From: an uncultured bacterium
GTDB taxonomy: Bacteria > Desulfobacterota_D > UBA1144
NCBI GenBank assembly: GCA_913050325.1
Contig: CAJWZP010000001.1
Location: 65,611-129,610 of the forward strand
DNA length: 64,000 nt
Direction of reading: 5' to 3'
The notes beneath the pieces are model-generated. The model saw nothing but the letters and a program-made list of their open reading frames with translations, had not been told where the DNA came from and did no database searches. The translations under genes and the position numbers were made by a program. Below, piece by piece: positions 16,680 to 24,723 of the stretch (positions are counted from its first letter, which is position 1; each line of letters begins with the position of its first letter).

Positions 16680-17867
16680 TTAATTTTCAAAAACTTTTAA
16701 ATAGTCATATGAAGTAGATCTTTCGACAGGTCTTCTATTAATCTCAAATGTAAGCTTTCTAAATTCCTCAGGTGGGAAATATTGTCCGAATTTACCACCT
16801 GCGGCTGTTGTTATCTTTTCTTCCATTAATGTTCCACCAAAGTCATTTGCACCCGCTTTTAAACAATATTGTGCAAATTCTGGTCCTTGTTTTACCCAAG
16901 AAACCTGAATATTATTAATTATATTTCTAAAATACAACCTTGAAACGGCATACATTTTTAATTGATCTAAATCTGTAGGTCCCTCTCGTGATATACCTCT
17001 TTTATAAAGTCTTGTGTCCCAGGGAATAAATCTTAATGGTACAAATTCGGTAATTCCTTTAGTTTCTTTTTGAATTTGCCTAATCACCTCAAAATGTCTA
17101 GCCCAATGAAAAGGTTTATCAACATGTCCATACATTATAGTTGATGTTGTTTTCATTCCTGCTTTATGAATTTCTTTAATTGTATCAACCCATTGATCAG
17201 TAGTAATTTTTCCAGGAGCAATAATTTTTCTTACATCTTCACTTAAGATTTCCGCTGCAGTTCCAGGAAAGGTTCCATGACCTACATCTTTTAACATTTT
17301 TACAAACTCACCTATTGGCATTTTCAAAGAGTTTGCTCCGTAATGAACTTCAAAAGGTGAGAAGCAATGTGTATGCATGTCTGGTACAGCTTCTTTTACG
17401 CTCTTTATAATTTGAACATAAAAATTACCGTCTATATCAGGATGCATTCCACCCTGCATACAAACTTCCGTTGCACCATTTTCTCTAGCTTCATGAACTT
17501 TTTCTTTAATTTCATCCATTGTTAAGAAATAAGCTCTTGGATCACCCTCAGGTGCCATAAAGTTACAAAATCCGCAATATGTATTACATATATTAGTAAA
17601 GTTAATATTTCTGTTTACAACATAAGTTACATCATCACCAACATCTTCTTTTCTAGCTAGGTCAGCACCGATCACTAGTGATGATAAATCATTCACATCA
17701 TCAGTTAAAAAAAGTTTTTCAGCTTCTTCTTCTTTAATTTCTTTTCCTAGAAAAGGCTTTTCGATTATATTAGCAATTTCTTTATTAGATTTTGCAAGTG
17801 TAGCCTCAAAACCTGTTTCTCGATTTTCCTCAATTACACTAATAATATCTTTTAATTTATCATCCAT
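16680..17867 (-). CDS. cofH: FO synthase subunit 2, CofH (F420 biosynthesis, radical SAM)
   Basis: Together with CofG makes the deazaflavin FO from tyrosine and the ribityl-aminouracil intermediate. CofH performs the tyrosine radical chemistry. The 395-aa protein has the radical SAM cluster motif in 'CNTYCGFCNFMAPEGDPRAY', then 'EVCMQGGMHPDIDG' and 'THCFSPFEVHYGA', typical of the CofH/MqnC group. MqnC and MqnE are close relatives. The adjacent cofG, cofE and cofD settle the choice. It starts 6 bases after the cofG stop. In actinobacteria cofG and cofH are fused as fbiC; here they are split as in archaea and cyanobacteria. Confidence 0.92.
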   Translation of the reverse strand: MDDKLKDIISVIEENRETGFEATLAKSNKEIANIIEKPFLGKEIKEEEAEKLFLTDDVNDLSSLVIGADLARKEDVGDDVTYVVNRNINFTNICNTYCGFCNFMAPEGDPRAYFLTMDEIKEKVHEARENGATEVCMQGGMHPDIDGNFYVQIIKSVKEAVPDMHTHCFSPFEVHYGANSLKMPIGEFVKMLKDVGHGTFPGTAAEILSEDVRKIIAPGKITTDQWVDTIKEIHKAGMKTTSTIMYGHVDKPFHWARHFEVIRQIQKETKGITEFVPLRFIPWDTRLYKRGISREGPTDLDQLKMYAVSRLYFRNIINNIQVSWVKQGPEFAQYCLKAGANDFGGTLMEEKITTAAGGKFGQYFPPEEFRKLTFEINRRPVERSTSYDYLKVFEN

Positions 17868-17873
17868 TTTCTA

Positions 17874-19133
17874 TTAATCCTCTCTAACAAATCCTGTATC
17901 ATCAACAAAATTTAGAGCTTTTTCATAGATGTGCTTTTCTATGTAATTCTGTGATAAATATTCTGGATATACAGGTAACCTCTCTCTTAAATTAAAACCA
18001 AATTCTAATATAGTATCCTGCATTAAATCAATTTGGGGCCAAGGTGACTCAGGATTGACATAATCAATTGTTATTGGAGAAACACCACCTAAATCATTAA
18101 CACCCGAGAAAACATGAAGCATATATGATTTTGAATTTAAATTTGGAGGTACTTGAATATTAACATTGTTTGACATTATCATTCTCGACAGAGCAACTGT
18201 TTTAATCATATCTAAATCAGTTGGAACTGGTTGGCCCTCCATTTTAATACCTGGCTTAGGATTAAAATTTTGAATAATAATTTCCTGTATGTGACCGTAC
18301 TCAGTATTGATTCTATTTAATTCTAAAATTGAATCTACTCTTTCTTCCCAATTTTCACCTATACCAATTAAAATTCCTGAAGTCCATGGTATTTGTAATT
18401 CTCCTGCGTTACATATTGTTTTTATTCTTGCTTTTGGGTATTTGTCTGGACATCTGTAGTGCGCCATTCCTTCATCCATTAATCTTTCACTTATACTCTC
18501 AAGCATCAAGCCCATGCTAGGGTTTGAATTTTTAAATCTTAATAATTCATCTTGATTGGCAATTCCTAAATTTGAGTGCGGAAATATATTCTCCTCCAAG
18601 CAAAGCTCGCTCATAGAAATCATATAATCTGCTGTAGATTTATGTCCCATAGATTTTAATTTATCTCTATAAACCTCATAATCTCTTTCTGGCTTATCAC
18701 CCGATACGAATAATAATTCAGTGCAACCCAATTCTGCGGCTTTTTTGGCAGATTCTAAAACATCTTCAGGCTCAATTAGAAGAGCCCCTTCGCCTGGTTC
18801 AATTTTAAAAGTGCAATATGAACATTGATCCCTACAAAGTTGGGTTAAAGGTATAAAAACATTTTTCGAAAAACTTATTAAGTTCCCTTTTAAATTTTCT
18901 CTAATATTATTTGCTACACACATCAAAAATGAAACTCCACTAAGTGGCATTTGTGTTAGTGTTAGCAGTTCGTCTCGTGTAAGTTTTTTTTCATTTAGAA
19001 ATTTTTCAAGTAAGTAAACAAATTTATTATCAATTGATTCAATTTTATTAATAGGGATTGAATGTGATGTCAATAATTCACGTATATTATCATTAGTTGA
19101 AAAGTTTTCATGTAATTTTGCTAAAGATATCAT
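17874..19133 (-). CDS. cofG: FO synthase subunit 1, CofG (F420 biosynthesis, radical SAM)
   Basis: Partner of CofH in 7,8-didemethyl-8-hydroxy-5-deazariboflavin (FO) formation. The cluster motif is in 'PLTQLCRDQCSYCTFK', followed by 'LGCTELLFVSGDKPE' and 'IIQNFNPKPGIKMEGQPVP', family blocks of CofG. The length of 419 aa includes an N-terminal extension of about 80 residues with the 'LTRDELLTLTQMPL' helix common in this family. The start lies 26 bases inside the 3' end of cofE. It sits in the middle of the cofD-E-G-H operon. Confidence 0.92.
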   Translation of the reverse strand: MISLAKLHENFSTNDNIRELLTSHSIPINKIESIDNKFVYLLEKFLNEKKLTRDELLTLTQMPLSGVSFLMCVANNIRENLKGNLISFSKNVFIPLTQLCRDQCSYCTFKIEPGEGALLIEPEDVLESAKKAAELGCTELLFVSGDKPERDYEVYRDKLKSMGHKSTADYMISMSELCLEENIFPHSNLGIANQDELLRFKNSNPSMGLMLESISERLMDEGMAHYRCPDKYPKARIKTICNAGELQIPWTSGILIGIGENWEERVDSILELNRINTEYGHIQEIIIQNFNPKPGIKMEGQPVPTDLDMIKTVALSRMIMSNNVNIQVPPNLNSKSYMLHVFSGVNDLGGVSPITIDYVNPESPWPQIDLMQDTILEFGFNLRERLPVYPEYLSQNYIEKHIYEKALNFVDDTGFVRED

Positions 19134-19863
19134 CTTCTCTCGACCTAATTAATTTCTTTATTCCTTTTTTAATAAAAGAATAATTATACCCCCTTATGAT
19201 AACTACTGGAATACCTAGGTTTTTAATCATTAAAAGTCCCCCTGCGGAACTTAATTCATCAATTACTGGTACATCCGTATCGAAAAGCTCGTTTCCATAA
19301 AGGTCAATATTATATGATACCACAGATGGTAATCCATAACTCCCAATAGCTATTTGTGTTAATCCGTTTCTCCATGGTCTACCTACACTGTCACTTATGA
19401 TAATTGAAGTATTTATATCAAATTCATCTAATATTTTTATGCTAATTTCTTTGGCCGATTTATTAGCATTTCTTGGCAATAGTAAAGCTTTTTCATCTCC
19501 TGAAATATTAGATTGGTCAACACCTGCATTTGCGGCAATTACTCCATATTTATCTCTTGTTAATATAAATTTTGGGTTTATTTTGATTAATTCTTTTGAT
19601 TCATTGATTATTAATTGAATTATTCTTGGATCTTTTTCCACTATTTTACTCAAAGTTTTAGCTTTTGAGGAAACTCTAATATCTGATAATTCTACTGTTC
19701 TACCTTCAGAAATTGAAATAATTTTATGAGCTATTACGAAAATATCATTTTCTTTGATAGTAATTTTATTTCTTTTAATACATTTTACTATCTCATCACC
19801 AATGTTAACTTTCTGTTTTATATGAGGGAAGTTTTTTAAAGGTATTATTTCAATTTTTTTCAT
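19108..19863 (-). CDS. cofE: F420-0:gamma-glutamyl ligase CofE
   Basis: Adds gamma-linked glutamates to F420-0 using GTP. At 251 aa it matches the stand-alone archaeal-type CofE, not the two-domain FbiB of mycobacteria. Visible blocks: 'FVIAHKIISISEGRTVEL' near residue 43, 'VIAANAGVDQSNISGD' for nucleotide and metal binding, and 'IISDSVGRPWRNGLTQIAIG' for substrate. It starts one base from the cofD stop and overlaps cofG by 26 bases, so translation along the operon is probably coupled. Confidence 0.92.
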   Translation of the reverse strand: MKKIEIIPLKNFPHIKQKVNIGDEIVKCIKRNKITIKENDIFVIAHKIISISEGRTVELSDIRVSSKAKTLSKIVEKDPRIIQLIINESKELIKINPKFILTRDKYGVIAANAGVDQSNISGDEKALLLPRNANKSAKEISIKILDEFDINTSIIISDSVGRPWRNGLTQIAIGSYGLPSVVSYNIDLYGNELFDTDVPVIDELSSAGGLLMIKNLGIPVVIIRGYNYSFIKKGIKKLIRSREDDIFSKIT

Positions 19864-19864
19864 A

Positions 19865-20797
19865 TCAAAAATCCATAACTTCCAAAATTTTCTCTGCTAA
19901 ACCAATAGAAACTGTTTTATGATCCATTTTTATATTTTCAAATATGCAGTGGATATTTAAATCCTTAATTTTATCTAACAAGTCCTTATCGCTTTTATCA
20001 AGCACAATATAATCAATAATATTTTTATAATATTGCCCAATCCCAACAGGTGAAGCTTCTAATCCTTTAAATTTAAGTAATTTCATTATAGGACCTTGAA
20101 AGGCAAAATTACCAATAATTGGAGAAATTGCAATTTTTTTAGCTTTTGAAGATTCAATAGCGCCTCTAATCCCATCCATTGTAAGTATTGGCTCAACACT
20201 AATAATTGGATTACTTGGACAAAAAATTATCAAATCTGCATTCAGTATATTGTCTATCAAGCCCTCAATTGGTTTTGAATTCATTATATTTCTGAATTCA
20301 ATACCTCTGATTTGAGGGCTCATACGATATTTAATCAAATATTCTTGGATGTGCATGTCGCCTAAATCTGAATTTATATAAGTTTCTACTTTGTCATTTG
20401 TCATTGGAAAAATGGAAATATGATTAATATTTAATTTAGTTGTTTTAATTTTAATTGTTTCATCTAATTTTAAGTTGTTGTCTAAATATTTTTTCTTTTC
20501 AAGATTAAATTCAAAATCTTTATCGCCAAGGTTAAACCAAGATGAATCAAAATTTTTAATCATATTAAAAGTATCATCTTTTATTCCCCATCCTCTTGAC
20601 GGATCTACCAATCCAGAAATCCAATAGAGTACTGAATCAATATCAGGGCTGACTCTAACTCCATAAATATCAATATCATCAGATGTATTAACATAAACAT
20701 TAATATTTAAATCTTTTCGAAACTCATAAAGACCACTAAGAAACTTTCCTCCTCCAACTCCACCACCAAAGGTTAAAACTTTCTTGTGATTTGACAT
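19865..20797 (-). CDS. cofD: 2-phospho-L-lactate / phosphoenolpyruvate transferase CofD
   Basis: Transfers a phospholactyl (or PEP-derived) group to FO to form F420-0. The 310-aa protein has the N-terminal nucleotide loop 'TFGGGVGGGKFLSGL'. It continues with 'NTSDDIDIYGVRVSPDIDS' and 'GWGIKDDTF', all diagnostic of CofD/FbiA. 'IIFCPSNPIISVEPIL' lies at the active-site rear. It is the first gene of the F420 operon; TAAAAT on the minus strand ends 6 bases before the ATG. The guanylyltransferase gene cofC/fbiD, which supplies the activated three-carbon unit, is not in the window. It is divergent from the B12 riboswitch. Confidence 0.93.
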   Translation of the reverse strand: MSNHKKVLTFGGGVGGGKFLSGLYEFRKDLNINVYVNTSDDIDIYGVRVSPDIDSVLYWISGLVDPSRGWGIKDDTFNMIKNFDSSWFNLGDKDFEFNLEKKKYLDNNLKLDETIKIKTTKLNINHISIFPMTNDKVETYINSDLGDMHIQEYLIKYRMSPQIRGIEFRNIMNSKPIEGLIDNILNADLIIFCPSNPIISVEPILTMDGIRGAIESSKAKKIAISPIIGNFAFQGPIMKLLKFKGLEASPVGIGQYYKNIIDYIVLDKSDKDLLDKIKDLNIHCIFENIKMDHKTVSIGLAEKILEVMDF

Positions 20798-20803
20798 AAA
20801 TTT

Positions 20804-20809
20804 ATTTTA
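20804..20809 (-). promoter_or_regulatory. -10 hexamer TAAAAT of a predicted leaderless promoter for the F420 operon
   Basis: Minus-strand TAAAAT, preceded directly by TG, ends 6 bases before the cofD ATG. There is no Shine-Dalgarno motif. A -35 is not clear. The site lies just outside the divergent cobalamin riboswitch. Confidence 0.48.
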
Positions 20810-20821
20810 CATTGATAATCA

Positions 20822-20976
20822 ACGGATGGTACTCGCAAGAGTTTAATAGGGAAGAATGGTGAGAGTCCATCACAGACCCGCTGCTGTAATAGGCATTAGT
20901 TAAATTCTAAACAATAAACCACTGTTTTAAGTAACGGGAAGGTGTTTAGAAAGCCTTAAGTCAGAAGACCTGCCAT
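20822..20976 (+). ncRNA. Cobalamin (B12) riboswitch upstream of btuB
   Basis: The conserved cobalamin-aptamer core is readable in order. 'TAATAGGGAAGAATGGTGAGA' parts are followed by 'GTCCATCACAGACCCGCTGCT', 'GTAACGGGAAGG' and the 3' B12 box 'AGTCAGAAGACCTGCC'. Length and order match class I riboswitches that turn off B12 uptake genes when adenosylcobalamin is abundant. It precedes a TonB-dependent receptor and a BtuF-like gene. Ends are approximate by a few bases. Confidence 0.95.
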
Positions 20977-21014
20977 TAATATAAATATTTTTCTTCGAGG
21001 TTAAAGGAAAAATG

Positions 21015-21038
21015 CTTTTTTTATTAAAGAAGTTTTTT
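21015..21038 (+). terminator. Possible riboswitch-controlled terminator (expression platform)
   Basis: CTTTTTT...AAAGAAG forms a 7-bp AT-rich stem with a 4-base loop, followed at once by six T. A separate CTTCGA near 20993 can pair with TCGAAG near 21049, and TTAAAG (21001) can pair with CTTTAA just before the GGAG site. The switch could therefore work by termination or by masking the ribosome site. Which is used cannot be decided by eye. Confidence 0.4.
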
Positions 21039-21074
21039 ATTTAATCGTTCGAAGTAACTTTAAGGAGAGTTACT

Positions 21075-23036
21075 ATGAACACAATAATACGGTTAGTTTT
21101 AATTCTTACAGTTTTTTCAAATTTAGCATATAGCTCAAGTATTGAATTAACAAGTCCAAATAAAATAGGTAATACGACTATTAAGACCCAAAGATTTGGT
21201 GGGTCAACAACTATAATTACTGAGGATGAGATAAAAACATCTGGAGCTCAAAGCCTGGGTGATTTATTGAAACAAGTTCCTGGATTGTCAGTTAAACAAA
21301 CAGGAGGAAGAGGTGGTCTTATTAGTATTTTTTCAAGGGGTAATGAATCAGATCATAATCTTGTAATAATTGATGGAGTAAAACAAAATGATGTTGGTGG
21401 ATCATTCAATTTTGAATATTTATCAATAAATAATATTGAATCAATCGAAGTATTAAGAGGACCTATGGCAGGTTTCTTTGGTTCCTCTGCTTTAGGATCT
21501 GTAATTATTATCAATACAAAAAGGCCAAGTGATAAAACAGAAATTTCTTTAATGAACTCATTTGGATTTAATCAAAGTTTTAAAAAAGATACTGTCGGTC
21601 AAACTGACGGTGGCATATTCTTTGTAAATGAACAAGCAATATCTGTTAGTGGTCCACTTAATAAAGATTCAAATGATATTAATATCGGATATATATTATC
21701 GTATGAAAGAATTGATGATGATGGATATAGAATATTTAATGATGCATTTAATAATAAAGTTTTAAATGCTGGTATTAATATTGTTGCACTAGATGATAAA
21801 TTAAAAATTCAAACTATGGTTTCAGACAGATGGGCAACCGTAAGATATCCTACAAGTAGCTCGGGAGGCGTTGGTGCATATTCATCTGTTTCAGGGACTC
21901 AACGAGATTGGAGACATCTTAATAGTAGAAGTATCAACACTAGTTATGAGATATATGAGAATAGTTCCTTAGGCTTTGATTTTTCTTATTTCTTTAACAA
22001 AAGAGTAACTAGAGATTCGGGAAGTGGTAACGTTGATTGGTGGGAAAAGAAAAAAACATATAATTATTATTATGAAATAGAAAATTATAATAATGATCTT
22101 ATAACTTTAGATGCAAAAATAGGATATGAATATTTGGATGAAACAAGTAACTATCATGCCAATGCTAGTTCGTTTGCAACTGATTATGGACATAATACCT
22201 ATATTGATTCTATATACTCTATGATTTCACTTAACTTTAATGATTCAGCTTTTGCGGATATAGGAATAAGAAAAGATGATCATGAATATCATGGTTCAAA
22301 ATATAATCCAACTGTGTTTTTATCAAGGTATATGTCATCTGAATTAAAATTAAGAGGTGGATATAGTCGAGGAATTAAGTATCCAGGAATTTATGAAACA
22401 TATAGTGCAACATCATTAGATCCAGAAGAAAGCGAATCTTATGAAATTGGTATGGACTATGAAAACACTTTGTATGCCTTATCATTAACATTATTCAAAA
22501 GTAAAACTGATAACATGATTGCTTACAGAAGTAGTGGTAGCCCAAGCTATAGAAACTTAGATGAAGCAAGGTCAAAAGGTATAGAAGTAAGTGGTTTGTT
22601 TAAACTTCAAAATGAATTATCAATAAAATATTGGTTAACTTATTTAGAAACTAAAGCAGTCAATGTAAACAATACTGTTCAACAGAATTCTTATAACTAT
22701 GCGAATTGGCAAGATGATGAAGCACTTTTAAGAAGGCCTAAAACATCTGGGGGATTAATTATTAGTAAAAGACATAATAATTTGTATGTTTCAGCTGATG
22801 CAAGTTATACCGGTGGTAGATGGGATTATCAAAATTCATCGACAAGACTATATAATGAATCTTTTTGGGATTTTGGTTTATATGGAGATTATCTGTTTAG
22901 TTCTGATGATTTATATCAAAGTAAGGTTTTTATTCAAGTATCTAACTTATTTAATGATAAAAGAGAAGAAATTTTAAACTTTACATCTCCAGGTAGAACC
23001 GCAATGATTGGCTTAAGATATGACACATCGAAATAA
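21075..23036 (+). CDS. btuB: TonB-dependent outer-membrane receptor, BtuB-like cobalamin receptor
   Basis: A 653-aa outer-membrane active transporter. After a signal peptide ('LTVFSNLAYSSS') it has the plug domain: 'GSTTIITEDEIKTSGAQSLGDLLKQVPGL' in parts, 'HNLVIIDGVKQND' and 'SIEVLRGPMAGFFGSSALG'. The rest is a 22-strand-type barrel rich in aromatic and Ser/Asn residues. The C-terminal strand ends 'RTAMIGLRYDTSK'. A classical Ton box is not obvious. B12 specificity rests on the riboswitch directly upstream and the BtuF-like gene after it. GGAGAG lies 6 bases before the ATG. TonB/ExbBD and BtuCD are not in the window. Confidence 0.9.
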   Translation: MNTIIRLVLILTVFSNLAYSSSIELTSPNKIGNTTIKTQRFGGSTTIITEDEIKTSGAQSLGDLLKQVPGLSVKQTGGRGGLISIFSRGNESDHNLVIIDGVKQNDVGGSFNFEYLSINNIESIEVLRGPMAGFFGSSALGSVIIINTKRPSDKTEISLMNSFGFNQSFKKDTVGQTDGGIFFVNEQAISVSGPLNKDSNDINIGYILSYERIDDDGYRIFNDAFNNKVLNAGINIVALDDKLKIQTMVSDRWATVRYPTSSSGGVGAYSSVSGTQRDWRHLNSRSINTSYEIYENSSLGFDFSYFFNKRVTRDSGSGNVDWWEKKKTYNYYYEIENYNNDLITLDAKIGYEYLDETSNYHANASSFATDYGHNTYIDSIYSMISLNFNDSAFADIGIRKDDHEYHGSKYNPTVFLSRYMSSELKLRGGYSRGIKYPGIYETYSATSLDPEESESYEIGMDYENTLYALSLTLFKSKTDNMIAYRSSGSPSYRNLDEARSKGIEVSGLFKLQNELSIKYWLTYLETKAVNVNNTVQQNSYNYANWQDDEALLRRPKTSGGLIISKRHNNLYVSADASYTGGRWDYQNSSTRLYNESFWDFGLYGDYLFSSDDLYQSKVFIQVSNLFNDKREEILNFTSPGRTAMIGLRYDTSK

Positions 23037-23054
23037 ATAAATTAAACTGATTCA

Positions 23055-23987
23055 ATGAAAATCATATCTCTAATTCCTGCTGCAACCGAGGTTCTTTACG
23101 ATCTTGGCCTTGCGGATAATATTTATGGTATTACAGATGAATGTAATTACCCAAGCAATGTTCATGATAAAAATATTGTTTGTAATATTAAAATCGATTT
23201 GAAAAATCTCAAAAACATTGAAATAGAAAACGAGATACTTAATATGGTCAAAAATGGTGAATCACCATATATAGTTGATGAGGATAAAATCAATGAAATT
23301 AATCCTGATTTTATAATCACACAAGAATTATGTAATGTTTGTGCGGTTTCAAAAAATGAAATCAAAAAAATTGATATAAAAAAGAAAATCATAGACTATT
23401 CTCCAAAAACTTTACATGATGTGCCGGAAATGATTTTTAATGTATCAAATATTTTAGGAGTCAAAGATGCAGGAAATGAAATCAGAAAAAATTTTCTTGA
23501 TTCCATAAATTTAATAAAAGAAAAAACATCATCAAATTTTGATAAACCTAGGGTTTTTGCAATGGAATGGTTAGATCCAATATATACAGCAGGTCATTGG
23601 GTTCCTGATATGATTGAGGTTTCGGGTGGAATATCTAAATTAAGTAAAAGCGGTGAAAAATCAAAAAAAATTAACTTTTCTAAATTAATAGAATATGCAC
23701 CAAATTACATTTTTGTGATGCCCTGCGGATATAATGTGGAAAGAACACTAAATGAGATAGATACTATTTTATCAAACAAAGAATTAAATAAAATTCCAGC
23801 TTTTAAAAATGGTCAAGTTTATATAGTGGATGCTGATTCATATTTTACAAGACCTTCAACCAGACTACTCGAAGGAATTAAAATACTAGCAAAAACTTTA
23901 CAACCATCTATATTTACATACGAAACCATACCAGATTCAGTAATAAACCTGCATAATTTCATACATTTTGAGTCTTTCTCTGGTTGA
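23055..23987 (+). CDS. BtuF-like helical-backbone metal receptor, no signal peptide
   Basis: A 310-aa protein of the periplasmic-binding-protein class III (BtuF/FhuD) fold: 'IISLIPAATEVLYDLGLADN', 'INPDFIITQELCNVCAVS', 'LLEGIKILAKTL'. Unlike true BtuF it starts directly with the first domain and has no signal peptide or lipobox. It carries a CxxC ('CNVC') in the middle of lobe 1. 'RVFAMEWLDPIYTAGHWVPDM' is typical of the group annotated as cobalamin-binding protein. It lies 18 bases after btuB and is presumably under the same riboswitch. A cytosolic B12 or corrinoid binding role is inferred, not shown. Confidence 0.75.
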   Translation: MKIISLIPAATEVLYDLGLADNIYGITDECNYPSNVHDKNIVCNIKIDLKNLKNIEIENEILNMVKNGESPYIVDEDKINEINPDFIITQELCNVCAVSKNEIKKIDIKKKIIDYSPKTLHDVPEMIFNVSNILGVKDAGNEIRKNFLDSINLIKEKTSSNFDKPRVFAMEWLDPIYTAGHWVPDMIEVSGGISKLSKSGEKSKKINFSKLIEYAPNYIFVMPCGYNVERTLNEIDTILSNKELNKIPAFKNGQVYIVDADSYFTRPSTRLLEGIKILAKTLQPSIFTYETIPDSVINLHNFIHFESFSG

Positions 23988-23988
23988 T

Positions 23989-24192
23989 TTAACCTTTAGC
24001 AGATTTAAACTCTGACTGATCTGTTGAACCTTCACCAGATGGTGGTGTACCATCTGTTAGTGAATCCTCAGCTGATCTTTGTGGAGCTTCACCACTTGCA
24101 GCTGCTTCTGCTCCTGCTGAATCTGCACCAAAATTAGTAGATGCAATCCAAAATAAAGAAATCATACCTAATGCGATTGCTATAGCTGTCAT
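23989..24192 (-). CDS. Small single-helix membrane protein with acidic, disordered tail
   Basis: A 67-aa protein I do not recognise. An N-terminal hydrophobic helix (about residues 2-18, 'TAIAIALGMISLFWIAS') is followed by about 45 residues rich in Ala, Gly, Ser, Glu and Asp with little order. It has a KSAKG end. The ORF-track start at 24261 is too long: a strong AAGGAGGAG site lies a few bases before ATG 24192 on the minus strand. Its codons are richer in G and C than those around it, which together with the strong ribosome site suggests high expression. A SecG- or respiratory-subunit-like accessory role is conceivable, but no motif supports it. Confidence 0.6.
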   Translation of the reverse strand: MTAIAIALGMISLFWIASTNFGADSAGAEAAASGEAPQRSAEDSLTDGTPPSGEGSTDQSEFKSAKG

Positions 24193-24242
24193 TAACACTC
24201 CTCCTTGATATACGAAAGTGTAACTTATACAATTGTACATTA

Positions 24243-24680
24243 ATGATAGGAAAAAAATCAAGTTTAAAAATAGATGAAAAAATTATTGATGAAAAATTTG
24301 AACTAATAGATGAAGGTTCTAAATTACTTGATTTAAGGAATAATTTAATATTAGTTTTCAAAAAAAAACTTTCCTCTATAAACAATGATAATCTTCACAA
24401 ATTAAATTTTAATGTTGTATTTAATTCTGTGATGCAAGGCGAGTTCCCAACAATTGAAATTAAAATAAATATATTAATAAATGAATTTAAAATTGAAGAA
24501 TTATCTCATTTAATTTCTATGAATAATGAAAAAGAAATAAGTGATGTTAAAAAATATATGAATAATGATATTTTATCAATTATTGTCTATTCATTTACCG
24601 AAAAAAAACAGTATAGTTTCAACTTAGAAAATTTATTCATGAATGATTTCATTGAACAAATTAAATACTTTAATAATTGA
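24243..24680 (+). CDS. Hypothetical protein
   Basis: A 145-aa Lys/Asn/Ile/Glu-rich, apparently soluble protein with no recognised motif, no signal peptide and no membrane helix. Alternating hydrophobic residues suggest a mixed alpha/beta fold ('GEFPTIEIKINILIN'). It is divergent from the small membrane protein gene with 50 bases between starts; TATACAAT lies in that gap. The fabH promoter overlaps its stop codon. It could be lineage-specific. The intact reading frame and the compact fit between neighbours are the only support that it is a real gene. Confidence 0.6.
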   Translation: MIGKKSSLKIDEKIIDEKFELIDEGSKLLDLRNNLILVFKKKLSSINNDNLHKLNFNVVFNSVMQGEFPTIEIKINILINEFKIEELSHLISMNNEKEISDVKKYMNNDILSIIVYSFTEKKQYSFNLENLFMNDFIEQIKYFNN

Positions 24681-24705
24681 CATTGTAAAGATAATTTAAA
24701 ATAAT
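24677..24705 (+). promoter_or_regulatory. Sigma-70 promoter for fabH-pgi
   Basis: A perfect TTGACA (24677-24682), a 17-base spacer and AATAAT (24700-24705), about 19-25 bases before the fabH start. AGGA at 24716 is the ribosome site. The -35 overlaps the stop codon of the upstream gene. This is the best-matched promoter in the window. Confidence 0.62.
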
Positions 24706-24723
24706 AACTCTGAATAGGATAAA

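Noticed and set aside
16680-17867. Menaquinone (futalosine) enzyme MqnC/MqnE rather than CofH
   Set aside because: The gene is embedded between cofG/cofE/cofD and cysE, with no mqn genes, so F420 synthesis is the supported assignment.
23989-24192. SecG preprotein translocase subunit
   Set aside because: SecG has two membrane helices and a Gly-rich loop; only one helix is present here.
24134-24385. 83-aa minus-strand ORF spanning the gap between the small membrane protein and the 24.2 kb hypothetical gene
   Set aside because: Overlaps two better-supported divergent genes, no ribosome site and no motif.
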